Origin: CAZBQG01 sp964493945
GTDB lineage: Bacteria > Pseudomonadota > Alphaproteobacteria > Rhodospirillales > UBA2165
Length of the DNA stretch: 9,562 bases
Direction: 5' to 3'
NCBI GenBank assembly: GCA_964493945.1
Contig: CAZBQG010000174.1
Span: 1-9,562 of the forward strand
The notes below the pieces were generated by a model. The model had not been told where the DNA came from. It worked only from the letters and a program-made list of their open reading frames with translations, and did not search any database. This document shows, piece after piece, positions 7,135 to 9,562 of the stretch. Made by a program: the position numbers and the translations under genes. Within the stretch, counting starts at the first letter, position 1, and each line of letters opens with the position of its first letter.

Positions 7135-7762
7135 ATCCCCTCCGGATAATGTGTTTACCCATATGGTTATCGGTGTTGGTTATATGGTTGATCAGCCAGT
7201 CGACCAGAAATACGTTGATGTCGAAAAACAGGTATTTATTGTCGTGGCGCCGTTCCTCGATATCTTTGCGCAATTTCTCGTAGTGTTTTATGAACCAGCG
7301 ATGTTCCTGAACATGCTCCTTGAGGAAGGGGTATTTGAATTCATGCATTAACGCCTCTTCCGTCCTGAAATGGGTCTGGGTGTATGAGGCCAGGAAATCC
7401 AGCAATTCCTTCAGGCCGTCCCGGTCGTTTTGGCGGACGAGCCCGGATAGACGGCTGATGCAGCTCAGAAGTTCTTTATGCTGGCGGTCGACTTCGGGGA
7501 TGTTCAATTCGTAGGCCGGGTCCCATTTCACCTCCCGGGTGAGTTCGTCCGTTCCCACATGGTGCCCATTTTCGAAAAACTCCTGGCAGCGCTCCATATA
7601 AATCCGGGTGACGGCGTCGTCTTTCGCCACGGCCATGGATTGGGCCAGCAACTCCTTCGCCTCGGAGGCATCCTTGAGGTGATGATGGGCCAGCGCCGCT
7701 TCGAAAATATCCAGGCTCTCCCGTTTTGCCTGGCGCAGGTCTTCGGGGTCGTTGTCGAACAC
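7103..7762 (-). CDS. Bacteriohemerythrin domain with cyclase C-terminal tail (3' part of a split gene)
   Basis: The open frame has two parts. Residues 1-73 (F-D-N-D-P-E-D ... Y-M-E-R-C-Q-E-F-F) are the helical tail normally found after class III cyclase domains. Residues 78-208 form a bacteriohemerythrin, a four-helix di-iron protein that binds O2. All seven ligands are at canonical spacing: His95 (R-Q-H), His131 and Glu135 (H-F-R-T-E), His150 and His154 (H-V-Q-E-H), His193 and Asp198 (H-I-T-N-T-D). The GTG at 7762 is only the first possible start after an in-frame TAG at 7772-7774, with AGG 8 nt before it. Without the stop the frame continues into the cyclase piece upstream. The domain could be made alone by reinitiation, or the stop may be an error or a nonsense mutation. 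Intact ligands argue against long decay. Confidence 0.88.
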   Translation of the reverse strand: MFDNDPEDLRQAKRESLDIFEAALAHHHLKDASEAKELLAQSMAVAKDDAVTRIYMERCQEFFENGHHVGTDELTREVKWDPAYELNIPEVDRQHKELLSCISRLSGLVRQNDRDGLKELLDFLASYTQTHFRTEEALMHEFKYPFLKEHVQEHRWFIKHYEKLRKDIEERRHDNKYLFFDINVFLVDWLINHITNTDNHMGKHIIRRGFKPDGQLAPQ

Positions 7763-7771
7763 CTCATAGAC

Positions 7772-7984
7772 CTAGGTCGCCCGGAATTTCCCTTTTACCC
7801 GCAGCCGGTCAACAAAGTGGATGTCGAAAGCAGATGCATCCTCCAGCGAATTCAAGGTGGCCTCGCTGATCAGAAGCGAGGTTTCATAATTTTTGGCCAG
7901 GGATTCCAGGCGGGCCGAAAGATTGACCGCGTCCCCGATCACGGTCGGCTCCATGCGGTCCTTGCTGCCGACCGTGCCCATCAT
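7772..7984 (-). pseudogene. Class III nucleotide cyclase, C-terminal part of catalytic domain
   Basis: Seventy residues that begin M-M-G-T-V-G-S-K-D-R-M-E and end K-G-K-F-R-A-T before a TAG. They match the second half of a class III cyclase domain. T-V-I-G-D-A-V-N-L-S-A-R carries the conserved Asn and Arg that stabilise the transition state, and the Thr sits at the substrate-specifying position. Across the TAG the same frame goes on V-Y-E-V-F-D-N-D-P-E, the standard continuation of such cyclases (family form: K-G-K-x-x-P-V-x-V-Y-E-V-F), so the stop interrupts a continuous domain tail. The first Met is not a true start: the preceding strand is in another frame just upstream. Confidence 0.85.
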
Positions 7985-7985
7985 G

Positions 7986-8405
7986 ACTCAGGCCGATACT
8001 GATGCGGATCGGCGGATTCCCGGAAAGGCTTTGATGTTGGTTGATTTCATCGACGGATCTGAGAATGGCGAGGGAGGCCCGGATGGCGCTGCCAGCACTC
8101 TCACAAAACAAAGCCATCACCGCATCGCCGATGAATTTGTCGATCAGTCCGCCGTTCTCATGGATCACGGGGACCAGGCTGCTCAGAAACGAATTGATGA
8201 AATCAAAGGTTTCGCCGGGCGGCATGCTTTCGAAAAGGGTGGTGAAATTGCGGATATCGGTAAACATTACCGTAATCTGTTGTTCGATATGGTCACCCAG
8301 TTTGATCTTTCCTATATCCCGGGCACCCAGCATGCGAAGGAATTCCTTGGGCATGAAGCGTTCAAAATTATTGACCGCTGCGTCTTCGGTTTCGATGGCT
8401 TGAAG
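7986..8405 (-). pseudogene. Class III nucleotide cyclase, N-terminal part of catalytic domain
   Basis: This frame (open from 8537 to 7884, meaningful only from about 8405 to 7986) begins with the helical lead-in N-N-F-E-R-F-M-P-K-E-F-L. It continues into the cyclase core I-T-V-M-F-T-D-I-R-N-F-T-T-L, whose Asp is the first metal ligand. L-I-D-K-F-I-G-D-A-V-M-A-L-F holds the second metal Asp and the purine-reading Lys. The frame breaks after I-S-I-G-L-S, where the family has about four residues such as H-T-G-x before M-M-G-T-V-G. Only 4 nt lie between the Leu codon and the ATG codons of the next piece, so about 8 nt appear to be missing. The Lys here with the Thr of the next piece is the pair found in CyaC-type bacterial adenylate cyclases, which suggests ATP as substrate. 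No signal peptide or membrane segment is seen. Confidence 0.85.
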
Positions 8406-8799
8406 GGATGATCCTCGTCTTCCAGCAGGCAGGCCTTGACGCATTCCAGTAGCTCTTCCCCGGNNNNNNNNNNCCGGTGAAGGGCTTACCCAGAGTCCGG
8501 TTGGCCCCCAGATTGGCGGCATGGCCCAGATAATCATGCCCGTCCCGCCGCTCTCCGCCCGATATGGCGATGATCTTCAGATAGGCGTTGCCGCTTTTCA
8601 TCTCGGCAATGGTGCTGAGCCCGCCTTTTTCAGGCATGATGATGTCGGTGATGATCAGGTCGCAATTCTCTTGCTGTTGGAGCTTGATGCCCTGATTGCC
8701 GTTCTCAGCCTCGAGAACCACGTGCCCGGCCTGCTCCAGCATTTGACGAATGGTGAAGCGGGCTAGTTCCTCGTCATCAATTACCAATATCCGGGGCAT
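8406..8799 (-). pseudogene. Response-regulator receiver domain, 5' part of receiver-cyclase-hemerythrin gene
   Basis: The ATG at 8799 opens a CheY-like receiver domain. The acidic pocket is Asp8-Asp9 (V-I-D-D-E), the phospho-acceptor is Asp52 (I-I-T-D-I-I-M-P), with Ser80 (A-I-S-G-G) and Lys105 (G-K-P-F). The frame runs into the N run at 8464-8473. Beyond it the natural continuation G-E-E-L-L-E-C-V-K-A-C-L-L-E-D-E-D-H-P is in a different frame. Overlapping the CCGG on each side of the Ns restores K-P-F-T-G-E-E-L-L-E without a break. About 20 codons later a -1 shift at the CCC near 8405 leads into the cyclase lead-in helix. The most economical reading is that the receiver is the N-terminal module of one fused protein; a separate short response regulator is the alternative. 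Its cognate kinase is not identified; the kinase remnant at 936-1577 is far away and points the other way. Confidence 0.82.
8464..8473. other. Assembly gap (ten Ns)
   Basis: Ten N characters are flanked on both sides by CCGG. Ten is a conventional placeholder, so the true distance is unknown. Protein continuity of the receiver domain suggests the true gap is negative: the two contigs probably share the CCGG. Confidence 0.97.
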
Positions 8800-8831
8800 G
8801 GCCTAACCTGCTTCCTTCCATCAGACGCTCA

Positions 8832-8924
8832 CTACTTAATCGATCTGGTGCGCCATATTCCTCTGGTTCCGCCACCAAATTCGTCGAATAGCTTAATTAT
8901 AAAGTCTTCCGGTGCGGGGCTCAT
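8832..8924 (-). other. Small open frame of 30 codons in the leader of the receiver gene
   Basis: From an ATG at 8924 to a TAG at 8832 the minus strand encodes 30 residues beginning M-S-P-A-P-E-D-F and containing L-F-D-E-F-G-G-G-T-R. No Shine-Dalgarno is evident. The F-G-G-G-T stretch is loosely like the start of small YdaS/Cro-like DNA-binding proteins, but nothing after it supports that. It could be a leader peptide, a remnant or chance. Confidence 0.15.
8896..8901 (-). promoter_or_regulatory. Possible -10 box upstream of the receiver gene
   Basis: The minus strand reads TATAAT, a consensus -10, in a locally AT-rich stretch about 95 nt upstream of the receiver start. No good -35 is seen 16-18 bp further up (ATGAGC at 17). 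The hexamer also lies inside a small open frame (8832-8924), so it may be chance. Confidence 0.25.
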
Positions 8925-8958
8925 TGATGCGTGTCAGTTTGGCATAAATTTTTTGGCA

Positions 8959-8988
8959 TTGAAATTTCAATTCGTCTTTTGAAAGACG
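8959..8988. repeat. Perfect 12-bp palindrome next to a 7-bp inverted repeat
   Basis: Bases 8959-8970 read TTGAAATTTCAA, a perfect palindrome. Two bases later, 8973-8988 form CGTCTTT-TG-AAAGACG, a perfect 7-bp inverted repeat. Both lie in the AT-rich gap between the LysR-type fragment and the receiver gene. The hairpin sits 14 bp beyond the LysR stop but lacks a T-run on either strand, so it is not a typical intrinsic terminator. An operator for a dimeric regulator is possible. Confidence 0.45.
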
Positions 8989-9002
8989 ACAATGAATCCC
9001 GT

Positions 9003-9534
9003 TCAATATTCTATTGAGAGGTTTTTCCATCGAAGGCTGCCCTCATTAATTTTCCCTACGATTATATTTTCGATCATATTGATGATGGCGGTCTCGGCCA
9101 TAGCCTGTGCACCGCCGCCCCTGTGCAGCAAATATAACGTTCGCTGGAACAAGGGATTGACGATACGGCGCGCTGCCAACTGCCCCGATTTTTTTTCGGA
9201 ACTGAACAGGGAATAGGGGATGACCGTGCAGCTTGCGTGATTTACCAATAATTCGCGGTGTACATCTACTCCGTCTACCTCTAAGGCCGGTGCCAGGTTG
9301 ATACCAAGTCCGGCCGCTGTTTCCACCAGCAGGCTGTGGGTAATGTGGCGCCGCGTCTCCATCATCAATTGGTAATTGGCCAATTCGGCGAAATCCATAT
9401 CTTCTACTGCTGATCAAATCGGCAGGCCCAACCAAGTAGAAGTGGTCCGTGAACAGGGGCTGGGCGATCAGCCCCTTATGGGGCTCGGGATCGTAGGAAA
9501 AGGATATGTGGACGCCCCCATTTACCTCGCTTGA
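9003..9534 (-). pseudogene. LysR-type transcriptional regulator, C-terminal fragment with frameshift
   Basis: Two adjoining frames together give about 175 residues of a LysR-type effector-binding domain. The first (9534 to about 9406) contains F-S-Y-D-P-E-P-H-K-G-L and F-Y-L-V-G-P-A-D. The second (9404 to 9003) continues E-D-M-D-F-A-E-L-A-N-Y-Q, then A-L-E-V-D-G-V, T-V-I-P-Y-S and R-R-I-V-N-P-L, all in the order usual for this family. One extra A at about 9405 separates them. Upstream, a TAA at 9535-9537 closes the first frame before the N-terminal helix-turn-helix and hinge, which would need about 120 more residues, most of them outside the window. As given it cannot bind DNA. It may once have regulated a nearby operon, but its target is not known. 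Confidence 0.8.
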
Positions 9535-9562
9535 TTACCTGATTTGTGATTCACTCTGATTT

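Noticed and set aside
7772..7774. TAG read as pyrrolysine or another recoded amino acid
   Set aside because: There is no recoding machinery in view and neighbouring genes do not suggest amber reassignment; several other lesions nearby make mutation or error more likely.
7478..8002. Plus-strand open frame of 174 codons
   Set aside because: It is antisense to the hemerythrin and cyclase pieces, whose motifs are clear on the minus strand.
8973..8988. Intrinsic terminator for the LysR-type fragment
   Set aside because: The stem is perfect but no T-run follows on either strand.

Overview
The window looks like a fragment of a moderately GC-rich proteobacterial genome, most likely an alphaproteobacterium of the Rhodospirillales type. 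That placement is an inference from gene styles (UbiD-family decarboxylase, PaaI thioesterase, class III cyclase, bacteriohemerythrin); no rRNA or taxonomic marker is present. The sequence is a draft: a run of ten Ns lies at 8464-8473.

Layout. At the left edge (3-46) an imperfect 20-bp unit occurs twice, possibly the end of an insertion sequence. It is followed by a leftward gene for a secreted or lipid-anchored alpha/beta hydrolase (59-838). A rightward histidine-kinase remnant (936-1577) keeps its ATPase domain but has no recognisable phospho-accepting histidine box. The centre (1590-7134) is a compact and fully intact metabolic block. It has a leftward UbiD-family prenyl-FMN decarboxylase (start 3188) and, across a short divergent intergenic region, a rightward four-gene operon: acyl-CoA synthetase (3311-4786), PaaI-type thioesterase (4790-5209), zinc-independent MDR oxidoreductase (5222-6229) and a two-domain VOC/glyoxalase-like protein (6226-7134). 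The junctions are 3 nt, 12 nt and a 4-nt GTGA overlap, so co-translation is likely. Together these suggest activation of a carboxylic acid to a CoA ester, reduction of an enone or enoyl intermediate, thioester release and a UbiD-type (de)carboxylation. The substrate cannot be read from sequence.

Right of this block, and overlapping the VOC gene tail to tail by 32 bp, lies a leftward signalling locus (8799 down to 7103). Its pieces spell a receiver domain, a class III adenylate-cyclase domain with its usual C-terminal tail, and a bacteriohemerythrin domain with all seven di-iron ligands. Read as given it is broken four times: the N gap, a -1 shift near 8405, a short deletion near 7985-7988 and an in-frame TAG at 7772-7774. 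The N gap vanishes if the two flanking CCGG tetramers are overlapped, so at least that break is probably an assembly artefact. Repaired, it would be a single protein of roughly 560 residues, a di-iron oxygen- or redox-sensing cAMP synthase. The window ends in a LysR-type regulator fragment (9534-9003) with one frameshift and no DNA-binding domain.

The most interesting points are the receiver-cyclase-hemerythrin architecture, the UbiD/CoA-ligase/thioesterase/MDR/VOC module, and the contrast between an untouched catabolic core and damaged signalling genes on both sides.
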